Below are positions 33,648 to 45,550 of a stretch of DNA of 64,000 nt, piece after piece. A program made the translations under genes and the position numbers. Positions within the stretch are counted from its first letter, which is position 1, and each line of letters begins with the position of its first letter. This DNA is from Amorphophallus konjac (lineage: Eukaryota; Streptophyta; Magnoliopsida; Alismatales; Araceae). The stretch covers positions 1-64,000 of the forward strand of contig JAHNEJ010001128.1 in NCBI GenBank assembly GCA_022559845.1, written 5' to 3'. A model generated the notes under the pieces. That model was not told where the DNA came from and made no database searches. It was given only the letters and a program-made list of their open reading frames with translations.

Positions 33648-35613
33648 CTACTGCGGTCTGGGTGCTTGTTTTCTTCTCTCCTTGATCTCCATGATCACCC
33701 TGTGCATCTCGGCCCAGTCGATGCGCTGCCCTTCATGTAAGTCATAAACAAAGTCCCGGAACTGAAAATAGCTCTCTATCATGTGCCCGGGTGTCGGTGG
33801 AATATGCAGTATCTGGTTTGGTCCACGGCCGGGTTCCAATTAGGCCATTCCGGAGGAAGCTGTAGTGCACCAATGGACATAAGAGCTGAGAAGATGTTCG
33901 GGAGGGTCTCAAGTAAAGGAGGATATTGAGCCCTCTTTGAAGCCGGGTGCTTAGGTGCATAGCCGTTGGGAGGTGGAATGTTATGGTACTGGGGCGGTTG
34001 TTGCGGCTGTTGTGTTGCGGGAAAAGTTGGCTAGGCATTTTGTGGAGCGGGAAACTGAGGATTGCGGGGAGGCTGTTGAAAGCGGGGTGGAGCGGATTGG
34101 TTATGGAATGGAAAACTGACGGCTTGCACACTTGTTCGTTGGTTTGGACTCCTTCGGTAACAAGTCCTTGGGCTTTCTTAGTGTGTTTAGGCTTTTGGGC
34201 CTCGAATAGAGTATGAATGAGGGAGTCCTTGAACTGAGTTTGAATAAACCTAGCCCAGCTATATAGTTGGTGCATGTTGACAATGCCATTCATAGCTAAA
34301 ATGTTACGGAAGGTAGGTGTGGCATTGGAAATCAGCAACTTAACCTTCTCTTCCTCCGGAATGTGGCCGGGCACACGGGCAGCCATCTGCCTCCATCTAT
34401 CGGCATAAGTGGCAAAATCTTCATTTATTTTCATCTTCTCGGCGACCAAATCAGTAAAAGAATATTCCGGGCCGACCCGGTCTTGGAATCTCTGGATAAA
34501 TTTCTCTTTAATGACTTTGAAGCTCTCAGCATCTTCCAATGTCAATGCATAAAACCACTCCAACCCTACTCCATCCAACGAGCGTCGGAATAAATACACC
34601 ATAAGGCGATCGTCATATTGAAACAGCGCCGACTCGTACATGAAATCCCTCACTTGAATATATGGATTGTCATTCCCATCATACTTGCGGTACGTGGGGA
34701 GCTCGGATTAAGGAGGGAATCAGATATTGTGGAAATTGGGAACGGGGACATTAGCCAAGGATTGTGGGCCGACCTGCTTTTGGAGAAAGTCGAGTTGTTG
34801 CTGCATGGCAGCCCACTTGTCGAGAAGCTCCTGCTCTCGAGATGGAGTAGGTGGAGTAAAAGGAATGGGCACGAGGCAAGGAGCCGAAGGGTAGGCGGAA
34901 GAAAGGGGAGGCCCATGAAAGGAATGCTGGGCCGGAGGATGACCCGCATTGGAATAAGTAAGGTGGGCCGCCCCATGCTGAGGGCGAGTGAAATCGGTCG
35001 ATCCCACAAGGACCTGCGGCGCTGAGAGAACGGGCCTATAAGCATCAATCTGGGGAGATGGGGGAAGAGTGGTCTTCCCTTTATCAAGAGCTTGAGGGGC
35101 CGAACCAGACGACTGTCCCGCCTCTAGATTGGAGAAGCGAAGGATTTTGGGTTGGACCGGGGTGAGATCAATAGGAGCCGGTGGAGCCCCTGACCCATCA
35201 ACCCTAGACTGAGAGATGGAAGTAGCAGATAGACCTTTTGAAATAGTGGGAGACGGGGCGCCTGACCCCTGCAAGGTCTGATAAAGGGCCTGAAGTTGGG
35301 CCGGATCCAACTGGACCATCATCTGAAGAATGTGACTGGTGGGACTATTGGTGGGAGTATTGGAAAGAGAAAGCTGACCGCCCTCCATGGTAGCAGAGGA
35401 TGTAGGAGGGGCGGACCCTTCTCCAGGCTGAAAAAACATGGCCCTGGATGGGTCCTCTAGAAGTCCCTGAGGCAGAGAATCCTCATGGGAATGGGAGGAA
35501 TCGTTGGACGACATGGTGGAGTCAAACAAGGGATTAGAGTAGAAAATGAAGGAGGAATTGCCCCTAGGAGAAGAACCTATGGACTTGAAGCAACTCCACA
35601 TGCAATGTGGCAC
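33648..35613 (-). pseudogene. Element B gag
   Basis: 35613-34720 is a Ser/Pro/Gln-rich N-terminal segment with no known fold; two stops follow. 34653-33742 carries the retrotransposon gag domain (LFRRSLDGVGLEWFYALTLE, VIKEKFIQRFQDRVGP, FATYADRWRQMAARVPGHI). A C-terminal piece (ILHIPPTPGHMIE, 33839-33648) is in another frame. Gag builds the particle; this one is interrupted at least three times. The leader from here to the primer site (35614-36426) is non-coding and has ACGGTC/GACCGC words at 36230-36320. Confidence 0.78.
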
Positions 35614-36426
35614 CTATCAATGAAGACAACACATAATAACCAATAAGCAAACCAAACAAAATGACCCAATAAGAGAGATGTGCAAACAAGAAGAGGGGAT
35701 GAGAGGCAACCAAGATCAACCACGTTATAATGATGCACGAATTTTTTTATTTGTTTCCCCTTTTAGAACCTTAGTGATTTAAACAAAATGTTCTCTCCAA
35801 TCAAAGTAGGTTCCTAATGGGAATGGATAGTGGGGACTTAGTCGACTCTAGGTGTGAACTCTCTCTCACGTATGCAACCTAGACATGGGGTGGTAAAGGT
35901 ACAACCAGCCCGACGTCCCTGTGGGAATCCATGGCTCACGGAGACTTACAGAGGTCCCGGATGCGATCACCTAGTCGACCCCAAGGAATATGGAGGCGAG
36001 AGGATCACACACCAAGGTAGGAATGCAACTATGATATGAAAGAAGAATGACCCTATGTGCACCGGAGTGCATGCAATTTCTAGCCTAGAAACTAACAAAC
36101 AATATGCAATCAATGATATAACTATGAACAGCAAACAAGGAGGAGACCAGATAGCACCCAGGAACAATATGAATCAGTAGAAAATATAGAATAACAATAA
36201 TCCTCGGGATGCGTACATGTACTGAGGTAACGGTCGTCTAATGACCGGCAGAGAGATAAGACGGCCGTGCGCTAGACCGCTTTTGTTCTAGAGACGGTCT
36301 AGAGGGGACCGCTAGCAACCAGGGAGTAGAAACAACAGAAAATGAAACGGGAAATCCGAGAAAAACACCGGGAGGACTGAGAAACAGAAGCAGGTCAAAC
36401 AGCACTCAACACTATTGGCACTAGTT

Positions 36427-36444
36427 GTCCCACCGTGATCGCCA
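36427..36444 (-). other. Element B primer binding site
   Basis: TGGCGATCACGGTGGGAC on the minus strand, seven bases inside the LTR end. It is the TGGCGAYC class used by Tat/Ogre-like plant elements, probably tRNA-Arg (family knowledge, not checked here). Confidence 0.7.
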
Positions 36445-36451
36445 AAAAAGG

Positions 36452-38091
36452 TGTAGATATGTGTAAGTGGGTGAAAAGTGAGACGGAATATGAAGGGTGT
36501 GATGTGTGTGCCAATCTCAAGCAAGCAATAACATGGAATCTAAAGTATGTGGGTATATCATCTCAGAAGTGCAAGGTAAAACAGTAAATGAACTAAACTA
36601 ACACAAGCCATGGGCGTGGAGTAATGATGAAGATAAAAGAAAACACACGCTATGGGCGTGGAGCAATTAAGAAGAAGAAAGCAATAAAGAATAGAGCAAA
36701 GATGATGATGAATACCCAAAAGACAGGTGTGATCACCACCAAGGCCTGTAACACAGAAGGAAATGTACTACGTACCTTGGAAAGGAGCCTAGTGAAGGCA
36801 CACTCGCACGTGAGAGAAATCTCAGGTGCAGAAGGTAAACGGTCCTCCTGTGGCCGCAAAGATGAAATAAACGGTCCCCGGACGGCCGCAAAGAAACCCT
36901 GACGGTCTGACGATGACCGCTAAGTGCACCTAGAAAATAAAACGTGGACCTCAAACCTCCCTCCCTTCTGGCCGGCCAGAAGGGCTGGGCCTCATGTTAG
37001 GAGTGCTGTAAACCTGCAAAAGAGTGTAGAGACAGAAAGAAAACAACCCAATTAGCCTTGGAGAAGTGTAGTATCTATGAACCAACAATAATGAACATGC
37101 ATGAATGAAAGGGTGAATACTTGGGGGTTGGTGATTTTTTAACCCCTGTGGGGCGTGGAAAACAGTAGGAGGGTGTGTGTGAATGTATTATGGATGCAAA
37201 ATCTCGTGGAAGAAGAAGAAGAATTGATGCTATGATGATGAAAAGATGAATGAAAACTAAGTGAAAGAAGAGACAAAACTCAAATCAAAACTGGTTACTC
37301 CTTGGACCAGAAGACTAAAGGATGCAGAAAACACGTTCTCCCTGGTTGAGACTCGCTCCAGAATGCGGTAACACTTCGTCGCGAACTCTGAAAATCTCCT
37401 CCTCAAACCATGAAGTCAAGGGTTCTATTTATAGACCCTCAAAACCCTAGCCCGAGTTGGAGGGATAATAGCAAAAATAGAGGCCTAGAACTTGATAAAT
37501 CTCGGAGATAATACTCCTAAGAGTCCTCAGAATCGATCAGAAGCTTCTGAGGATTGAGATCCACAGAGAAAACGTGAGATGAAGGACTCTGTTTGGCCAC
37601 AGATAGAGAGAGAAAACTCATGCTACCCTGGACTCTCGGTCGCACCTTGCGGTCTCGCGATAGACCGCAAGCCTCCTCAAACGGTCCTCTGATTGACCAC
37701 TAAGCATAGTCGTTCGAAAGAGATAAAGTCAACTGGGAGAAAGGCCAGACACAGAGGGACTCTCTGTCTACCTAACAGTCTTCCAATGGGCCGCTACCCT
37801 GTGGTAGCGGTCCTACGATAGGCCGCTAGGCGTATAGTCGTTGCAAAGAGATAAAGCCCAGATAAGTCTCTGTATTAATCCAGAAAATAATCCTGATGTA
37901 GCCCTTATCTAGGCCCAATAAGCATAAATGACGAAAAGTGTGAGAACTTGAGCCCAACCAGGGAGAAAACCCATAAAATAAGCCTAAAAACCAACCTAAA
38001 AAATGGCCCAATAACTAGAGGATAACTTGGGACATCATAAAATAGAATAAGAAGATGACACAACTCATTGGTCATAAAACGGGTGTCAACA
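36452..38091 (-). repeat. Element B 5' LTR (1640 bp)
   Basis: On the minus strand it begins TGTTGACACCCGTTTTATGA and ends ...ATATCTACA. It shares its start and many blocks (GGGCGTGGAGCAA, TGTGATCACCACCAAGG, CCTGTGGGGCGTGGAAAA) with the LTR of G at 60722-62422. ACGGTC-N8-GACCGC hairpin words occur at 36838-36925 and 37630-37835. To its right begins element D sequence. No matching 3' LTR is present in the window. Confidence 0.8.
37630..37835. repeat. ACGGTC-N8-GACCGC hairpin words in the B LTR
   Basis: Examples: GCGGTCTCGCGATAGACCGC, AACGGTCCTCTGATTGACCACT, GCGGTCCTACGATAGGCCGCT. Arm-to-arm spacing is 13-14 nt throughout. Further words are at 36230-36320 and 36838-36925. Confidence 0.78.
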
Positions 38092-38334
38092 CACCCGAGC
38101 AGACTAGTTCGGCAACCTTACTATCCGAGCCAGTTTCCACACCTGGTGGAGTCAGTGGCTCGGTCTGAGGCTGCTAACCCTGTCCGTGCCGAGCTATCAG
38201 TCCCTGTTGTACCCTTGTCTCTTTTTTTATTTTATTTATTGTACTGGCTACGGCCTATCTGATGTACAAAAAATATTGATGCAATGAAAATGAGGATTGC
38301 TATCTCAATCGACTTCTTACATGTATGGAAGGGC

Positions 38335-39744
38335 TCAGAAATAGAATTTATGTAATGCTATAGCATTCCAAGTCCGAGGAATTGGTTTCCCCTCCATCGT
38401 AGATAACCGGTAAGCTCCTTTTCCGTGCGTCTCGACCACTCGGTAGGGGCCTTCCCAATTAGGGGCCAGCTTCCCCACCGCCTCTAGCTAGTGGTCGAGA
38501 TGCTTTGGCCTTTCTCAGGATGAGGTCTCCCGGCAGGAACTGTCTATCTCGGACCCAGGCGCTGTAGTAACGAGCCATGCGACACTGGTATTCCGTTGCT
38601 CGGATCCTTGCGACTTTGCGTACTTCGTCGGCCAAGTCCAAGTTTTCCAATAATTTCTGTTCATTGGGCTCGGGCAGGAACTTAATAACCTGAAGAGAGG
38701 GGCTACCAATCTCCAATGGAATGACTACCTCGGTGCCATATACTAGTTGGAATGGAGTTTCAACTGTGGAGGCCCTCGGGGTGGTCCAGTATGATCAAAG
38801 TATGCTAGGCAATTCCTCAAGCCAATTACCCTTGGCCTTCCCGAGCTTGGTCTTGATGCCTTTGAGGATAGTTTTGTTGGCATTTTCGACTAGTCCCGTT
38901 AGCTTGAGGGTGGGTTACCGAGGTGAAGTGGTTGAGAATATGTAGGTCGACGCACCTATTCTTAAAATAAACATAGTTGAATTGCCGACCGTTATCGCTC
39001 ACAATCACTCGGGGGATGCCAAAACGACAGATGATAGACCTCCACACGAAACTCCAAATCACCGCCTCTGTTATTTTCGTAAAAGCTTCAGCCTCGATCA
39101 ACTTCAAGAAATACTCGATGGCGACGATGATAAACTTTTTTCTGAGCCTGGGCCCCCGGAAACGGGCCCAAGATATCGACCCCCCATCGAGCGAAGGGGT
39201 AAGGCTCAGTCAAGGTCATGAGTTTCGAGGCTGGCTAGTGGATTAGGTGGTCGAACCACTGGCAGCGATCACATTTCTGAGCGTACACCGATTAGTCATG
39301 CTAGAGAGTGGGCCACTAGTAACCTTTGCGCAATAAGATCCTCGCAATCGATCTCCCTCCCTGGTGCGTGCCACAAATTCCTTCGTGTACCTCCTCGATC
39401 ACTTGGCGAGCTTCCGGAGCGTCGAGGCATTTGAGGAGGGGTCCAGCAAAGAATCGCCTGTAAAGACTCCCATCAAGTAGGACGAAAGGCAGAGCATGAT
39501 ATTTTAGTCTCCTTGCTTCCTGTGGGTCAGTGGGTTCCCAGGAGTCGTTCAGCCAAGCCACGTATGGAGTCCTCCAGTCGTCGGGTGATGCTTGTACGAT
39601 GGCCATGTGCTTAGTTTCCAAACTAGGTCATTCTAACTCCTCCAGGAGGATCGGGTTCCTTCTGGGCTGATAGAAGAGGCCAGGCAAGAGAGGGCATCTG
39701 CTCAGGAATTTTCTTGCCGAGCTATCTAGATCACCTGAAAACTC
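38335..39744 (-). pseudogene. Element D integrase
   Basis: The zinc-binding part is in 39621-39316 (FAGPLLKCLDAPEARQVIEEVHEGICGTHQGGRS). The core is in 39107-38826: IICRFGIPRVIVSDNGRQF contains the second catalytic Asp, and after a frame change the expected Glu is still encoded near 38900. The C-terminal domain (MEIGSPSLQVIKFLPEPNEQ; RMARYYSAWVRDRQFLPGDLILRK) is in 38716-38459, and the end PRTWNAIALHKFYF stops at TGA 38335-38337. Several frame changes and stops. Confidence 0.8.
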
Positions 39745-41200
39745 TCAAAAAGCTAGGCCGTCTCTTTTACCAGCTGAAGGTATTTGACCATTTGTGGTTC
39801 CCGAGCTTCGTAGTCTCCGTTGATCTGGCTGGCGACTAACTGAGAGTTGATGTAGATTCTGACTCTTTTTGCTCCCAGGCGTCTTGCCATCCTGGCCCCA
39901 AAAATTAGAGCCTCGTACTCGGAGGCGTTGTTGGACGCTGGAGATTTGAATTTCAGAGCATATTACAACTCCGCTCCTTCCGAGGATGTGAGGAAGATAC
40001 CGGCGCCACTGCCGGTCGAGTTTGAAGATCCGTCCACAAAAAGGTCCCAGGCTGGGTCGGCTATCGGTTGGGATGTCTCCCCAGGTGGGATAGCGTTCTC
40101 CGCAATGAAATGTGCGAGAGCCTGTCCGTTGATGGCTGTGCGGGGTCGGTAAGAAATGTCGTTGGCCCTGAGCAAGATTACCCATTTAACGAGATGGCCA
40201 GAAGCTTCGGGATGGGCCAAAATCTTCTTTAAGGGTTTACCGGTCAGCACCATGATGGTGTGTCCTTGGAAGTAGGGTCGAAGGTGCTTAGTCGAGGTCA
40301 CCAACGCTAGCACGAGCTTCTCGATTGAGGGGTACCTCCTCTCGGCCTCAAGGAGCACCTTGCTGACATAATATACTGGCCTATGCACTCTTTGGTCATC
40401 TCGAACTAAGACCGAGCTTACTGTATAAGATGTTGCCGAGAGGTACAGATACAGCGTTTCTCCTGGCACAGGCTTCGACAACACCGGAGGCGATGCAAGG
40501 AATTCCTTTAGCTCAGTAAATGCCTTCTCGCACTCACTGTCCCAAGTGAAGGCAGCGGACACTAATTTTGGTCCTCTCAACAATTTGAAGAAAGGTAGGC
40601 ATCGCTCCGTCGCTCGGGACAGGAAACGGTTGAGGGCAGCAATCCTTCCAGTTAGGCGTTGAACATCCTTGACGCACGCGGGTGGCCGCATATCCAGAAT
40701 GGCCTGAATCTTCTCGGGGTTGGCCTCGATCCCTAGCTGGGTCACTAGAAAACCCAAGAACTTCCTGGATTTGACTCCGAAGGTGCACTTGGTAGGATTA
40801 AGCTTCATATCGTACCTCTAGAGAGTGCTGAAGGTCTTGGCCATGTCGGCGAAATGGTCTTCGGCCTTACGTGATTTGACGAGCATGTCATTGATGTAGG
40901 CCTCGACGTTCCACCTGATCTAGTTTTTGAAGATCTGATTGACCAGCCTCTGATAAGTCGCTCTGGCATTCCTTAACCCGAACGGCATTCGGGTGTAGTA
41001 GTACACACCGAAATCAGTAATGAAGACAGTCTTCTCGGCATCTTCAGGGTTCATCCAGATTTGGTGATACTCAGAATAGGCATCCAGAAAGTGAGAAGTT
41101 CGTTACCCGAGGTTGAATCGACCAGTTGATCGATGCTCGGCAACGAATAGCAATCCTTCGAAGTAGCTTTGTTAAGGTCGGTGAAGTCAACGCACATCCG
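39745..41200 (-). pseudogene. Element D reverse transcriptase (C-terminal part) and RNase H domains
   Basis: The catalytic loop near 40890-40920 reads EAYINDMLVK: YIND instead of YVDD, so one catalytic Asp is lost. The long open stretch 40808-39963 holds the thumb ([16 protein letters not shown]), the first RNase H ([19 protein letters not shown]) and the start of the second, Tat-type RNase H ([20 protein letters not shown]). A frame change at about 39970 leads to 40185-39745, which covers the rest. 41200-40810 has interrupted RT sequence. Confidence 0.8.
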
Positions 41201-42379
41201 TCATTTTTTTGAAGCTTTTGGTACCATGATGACATTAGCTAGCCAAGTAGGGTAAAGGACCGGGCAAAGCAGCCAAGTTTTCTTCCCCTTATTGACTTTC
41301 TCTTTAATGATCGGTTGTTTTTCGGGGGCGTGCCTTCTTTTTCGTTGTTGAACTGGTTTCACCGTAGGGTCGAGATTGAGGTGGAGCATTATGGTCTCCT
41401 CAGGGATCCCGAGAAGATCCTCATCAGACCACGCGAAAACATGAACATACTCTGAAAGAAATATCTTGTATTGAGCTTGTACTTCAGGTGGCAAATCTGC
41501 CCAGATCTTCACATCGATGGCTAGGTCATCTTTGATAAAAATTGACAACAGTTCTCCTCCGGATTTACCTGTCGCCGCCCTATCCTCGATTGCCCAAAGG
41601 CCCTTACCTTTGTCCTCTGGCCCTACGGCTTCTACCGAGATTACATAGCACCTTCTAGCCGTTGCTTGGTTACCTCGGACTTCCCTGGTGCCGAATTTAG
41701 TGGGAAACTTCATTTTTTGGTGGTAAGTGGAGGGCACTGCCTTTATCCGGCCGATGATACCTCGGACAAAGATGGAGTTATAGGCCGATATCCCATTAAC
41801 TACAACGAAGTTCGCCATGAAAGTTATGGCTTCAGGAGGGGTACCGAGAATAACGAGCAGGCTTAGGGCTCCCTCGGGATAAGTTTCCTGGCCATTGAAC
41901 CCACAGAAGGGGGTTCGAATCGGACGTAATCTCGATGGGTTTTCACCCATCTTCAGGAAACACTGGTACACCAGAACGTCAGGGGCGCCGCCATTATCCA
42001 CTAAGATCCTATCTACATTACAATGATTTATAGTGCCCGAGATTACAAGAGCATCGTCGTGCAGGGTGACCACTTCTTCCAGGTCTTGGTCAGAGAAGAC
42101 CAAGGCATGCTGATCATTTACCGGAGGCGGAGCTCTGGGCGGCTCGATTGGCTCGCTCAGCGTGACGCTTCCTTCCTCGGATGCTGTCCCCTCCTGAGGC
42201 TGATCCCCCTGAGATGACGTTGATGTGGATCCCCGAGGGGAGGTTGTCAATTTCTTCTGGGGGGACCCCACGGTCCTCCCGTTGCTCGGCCTCATACTGG
42301 GAGAGGTGTCCTTGGCGGATGAGACTCTCGATCTCATCCTTGAGCTGTTGATAATCACTAGTATGATGGCCATGATCAT
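41201..42379 (-). pseudogene. Element D protease and RT N-terminus
   Basis: Open for 392 codons. HALVFSDQDLEEVVTLHDDALVI leads to the protease catalytic motif RILVDNGGAPDVL near 41975, where the usual DSG or DTG reads DNG. ISAYNSIFVRGIIGRIKAVPS is the second half. The RT begins with DEDLLGIPEETIMLHLNLDP and breaks at WLANVIMVPKASKK near 41201. DNG is a non-standard active site, and whether it works is uncertain. Confidence 0.78.
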
Positions 42380-43799
42380 TATGGAACTGACAGTGCTTTC
42401 GACGACTGCGGCGTCTTGGGTTGGCTTTCATCGACTCAGGTCGGTGGAGCAGGCCTGAGTCCTTGATTTCTTGGTATATTTCATACACGGGGGTAGATAG
42501 AGGAGTATAGCCCTCAAATTTACACGGAGGCTCTCTATGGTCGCCTTCTTGATTCCTCCTTTTCCCCTGGCCATAGGCCTGCTCGGACGGCCACCTTTTC
42601 TCCCCTTCTCGCCCTGAGCTTGTCGAGTCTCAGCAGGCATTGAGGACTTCCTGACACTCTGCATGGCATAGAGCCAAGGTCACTAGATCGGCGAGAAAGG
42701 AGGGGGGATGGAGCACCAGTTCCCTCCGAAGGCTTTCATCACGGGTTCCTCCTGTCAGCGCGGTAATGGCAGAGGCTACGTCCAGGTGGGGGATGCGCAG
42801 GGCCTCCGCCTTGAAGCGGTTGATGTATTCCTGCAATTTTTCCCCTTATGCCTGCTTGAGTGCCAACAACCCCGCGATCGACCTCGGGGGGCCGCTACCG
42901 GTGAAGCTTTCTTTAAATAAAAGTTCGAACCATCGGATGCTAGTGATACTTTCGAGGGCGAGTGCTCGGAACCAAACCTGAGCACCTTGAACTAGAGTGG
43001 TCACGAACGCTCAGCACTTAATAGCGTCGGACGTCCCGTGCAGGGTCATCAAGGCGTCGAAGTTGTCGTAGTGGTCGGCCGGGTTGCCCTGGTCGTCAAA
43101 GGATTTGAAGGTCAACAAAGAGACTCTCGGTGAGATCTCTGCTTCCAAAATGTCGGCGAAGAACGGGGATTGCTCCTCATCCTCCTTCGTGGAGCCCTGT
43201 TGTAGGGCACGATGGGCGCGCTCCTGCTCGGCGAAACGTCGCTCAAAATCTCACAGTCGGAGGGAAAGCTTCGGATGGTGTTGGGACAGTGCCGGGGGGC
43301 TCTGGTTGTTCCCTCAACTTTTTCCCTACAACTCCAAGGCGGGGACGTCCACTTCTGTAGGCTGGCGAGGTGGCCCGAATTTTCTTCCTTGCGGATCAGA
43401 GGAGGCTTCCTGCTCCGGGGGCGGGACTTGCGAGGGTCCGCCTGGCCCGCTCCGGATAATGCGTCCTCCTTGGAGGATAAAATGGCCCCCGACTGTCAAC
43501 CGGGTGGCTTCTACGCAGGGGGGGAGGGAACTCGCTCGAGAATGCTGGGACCGTTCCTCCCTGGTTACCTGGGTCCTCATCAAATCTACGAGAATATCCA
43601 GTATAGCGTTGAGGGATCGGAGGGCGTCTGGGTCCCTGGAAACCAGTTGTCCCCCCGCAGCCGGTGGAGGTAGGATGTTGGCCTAGTTGTTGGAAAGGGG
43701 GCCAGTCAAAGAGTACGATGGCGCATGTTCCCCATCCACGGCCGCCGGTGCCTTCCCTTTTTCATCGGTGTTTCTCCTACTGTTACTTCTCCGCACCAT
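42114..43799 (-). pseudogene. Element D gag
   Basis: The start is ATG at 43799 (MVRRSNSRRN on the minus strand), 18 bp after the primer site. A variable Pro/Gln-rich N-terminus spans about 43690-43260. The gag domain follows in several frames: HYDNFDALMTLHGTSDAIKC, then WFRALALESITSIRWFELLF, then EYINRFKAEALRIPHLDVAS near 42830. A Lys/Arg-rich tail with DHGHHTSDYQQLKDEIESLI near 42400 ends the domain. The knuckle Cys pattern is not preserved. At least five stops or frame changes. Confidence 0.75.
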
Positions 43800-43816
43800 A
43801 TTAGTTTTTTGCTCGT

Positions 43817-43834
43817 TTCCCACAGACAGCGCTA
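43817..43834 (-). other. Element D primer binding site
   Basis: TAGCGCTGTCTGTGGGAA on the minus strand, two substitutions from the common plant gypsy site TGGCGCCGTCTGTGGGAA. Confidence 0.7.
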
Positions 43835-43844
43835 GATGAAGAGG

Positions 43845-44462
43845 TGTGATCTCGTGCTGAAGCCTGAGCTATCCGATCTGGATGAACACTGATTGTAGCC
43901 ACGCTTGATTAGAACTCCGCAACGTGGGAAAAGGATCAGGGGGCCCAGGATAGTAACCCTGGGGAAAATCCTTCGATGCCTAAGTCTGTATAGTAGTAGA
44001 ACTCTATGCGGAGGAGAAGAAGAAGGAGGCAGGGGGTGGGCACGAGACCGCTCTCCACCAATATGAGTGGCTGAGAGTGCTCATAATGGCTTACCTTTCT
44101 GCAGGGCTTCCTTTGGTTTATATTGTGGTTTATTCTCTTTTGGGGGCAGGGGAAGAGGGAGTGATTAGCGGGCGTTACCCCTTAAATGTGGGCTCTCCCC
44201 CGTTCGAGGGCACTTACCCTTCTTTCCTCTTAACCCCCTGACTTCCCTTGGTTGATTACGCTCGGCCGCCCCTCGGGCTTTCCCCGAGCAACCGTTATTT
44301 AGACCTCCGAGCCAGGAAGCAGCATGGGCTATATCGGCCTGGGTGACTTGGGCTTCCTGTTGAGTGGGCCCAATAAGGGAGCTATCAACCGTTGGACTCT
44401 GCGGGTCTTGTTGGGCCGTGTTGGGCTGCATATCTTTTGGGCCGCAAATCTCCCACTCTCCA
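43845..44462 (-). repeat. Element D 5' LTR (618 bp)
   Basis: On the minus strand it starts TGGAGAGTGGGAGATTTGC and ends ...GCACGAGATCACA, with a possible TATA stretch (ATATAAACC) near 44130. The right boundary is set by the break in E's gag frame at TCATTTGG...CAT/AGTT. The left end is set by the primer site. Confidence 0.7.
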
Positions 44463-44960
44463 TAGTTCATTTGGAATGGACTATACTGAAGAGGCAAAGA
44501 GTTAAGAATAAACTATACAAGAAAATTCTCATCCACACTCAACCCTAGTGACTTTAATTTTGCTACAATGCTGGTCATTTCAATAACATGCTCATGCATG
44601 GTACAAGAACTATCAAACTTTATGGTAGTTAAAGTACTCATTAATGTCCCAACAAGTGATTTGTCAATAGTTTGGGAACGTTCTCCCTCAAATTTCATGA
44701 ATTCCTTAGCATTATCAATTTTAGGAAGAGTGGACTTAATATTATTTTCTAGTCATTCGTATAAACATTAGATTGAGTCTGTTTGATCTTCTTCAAACTT
44801 TATAGAAAGATCTCTCTTCAGTGCTACTTGAGTCAATAATAGCAGTAGATTTTCATGTTGGAGTGTCAAATCAAGGTCCAAAACACCTAAATAGAAGTGA
44901 ATTTTCTCACACCAATTAGAAAATTTTAACCTGTTAAACTTTTGAACAAACGTAGTTTAC
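44463..44960 (-). pseudogene. Element E: copia gag (UBN2-type) fragment
   Basis: Minus-strand text NFSNWCEKIHFYLGVLDLDL (about 44950), KSTLPKIDNAKEFMKFEGER, LMSTLTTIKFDSSCTMHEHV, AKLKSLGLSVDENFLV and LPLQYSPFQMNY is the gag domain of Ty1/copia elements in its usual order. Two stops lie in 44700-44780. It breaks off at 44462 where D's LTR begins, so the rest of E would lie left of D and is not in place. Origin separate from F's gag is likely because both begin with a gag N-terminus. Confidence 0.72.
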
Positions 44961-45550
44961 GAAATGAAGTGAAACAGGACTTGATACTACTCTTAAAAAT
45001 AAAAATACTTACACATTAATGCTTTGAGCTATTACTTTAAAATAAATCATAATTCAGATTAAGACAAAACATTTCCATGAACCATACCGATATATCAAAG
45101 TTTTCATTTGGTAAATACAAAGATATACAAACATAAACTATACTGATGCTAATAAAAATTATTGTAATTTGATAATTATATATACTCTAATTATATGGGA
45201 TTATTATCTTTAGATATTCTAAGCACAACTAATAAAATATAGTAATTATCAACTATTATATCATTTATCATAAGAACATAATTAGCCTTTGGGTTGATTC
45301 CTAAGTGTTTTATAATAAATGAATTTCAATTATCCATATGTAAACTGTAATGTCATTTATGATTATAAAAATCCACATATAATAGATAATTGAATAAAAT
45401 CATATAATTTTAAATTTATTTACTATTTTAATTTGATCACTTTGGTGACTAACAAATCATCTATAATAGAATTTCAAATTGCATGATATTCACTATAATC
45501 ATCAAAGTAAACACTAAACTTTTCTCCCACTCTTGCAAATAATTCTAAAG
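44961..45550. other. AT-rich non-coding stretch
   Basis: Very AT-rich, with no frame, RNA gene or clear repeat supported. It lies between the E fragment and the end of F's gag. Confidence 0.6.

Larger units (their letters stand above)
16664..38091 (-). mobile_element. Tat-type Ty3/gypsy element B, 5' LTR to integrase, host of element H
   Basis: In minus-strand order: 5' LTR 38091-36452, primer site 36444-36427, gag 35613-33648, proline-rich linker and protease 33514-32394, insertion H (32393-21392 including both target copies), rest of protease and G-patch 21396-20454, RT 20254-18962, RNase H pair 18821-17652, integrase remnants 17651-16664. The 3' LTR is absent: the element stops at the junction with the PMD domain. 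The encoded proteins are close to those of element A throughout, so A and B are one family. All frames are broken. Confidence 0.85.
38092..44462 (-). mobile_element. Tat-type Ty3/gypsy element D (5' LTR to end of pol)
   Basis: Minus-strand order: LTR 44462-43845, primer site 43834-43817, gag 43799-42114, protease 42379-41600, RT 41600-40560, RNase H pair to 39745, integrase 39700-38335. It is a different subfamily from A and B: other gag, other primer site, no G-patch. Its 3' flank (38334-38092) is cut by B's LTR, so the 3' LTR is missing. It interrupts the copia gag of E at 44462/44463. Confidence 0.85.

Noticed and set aside
43084..43686. 200-codon + strand frame (SAKNGDCSSSSFVEPCCRARW...)
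   Set aside because: Antisense shadow of element D gag, whose minus-strand text aligns with known gag order.
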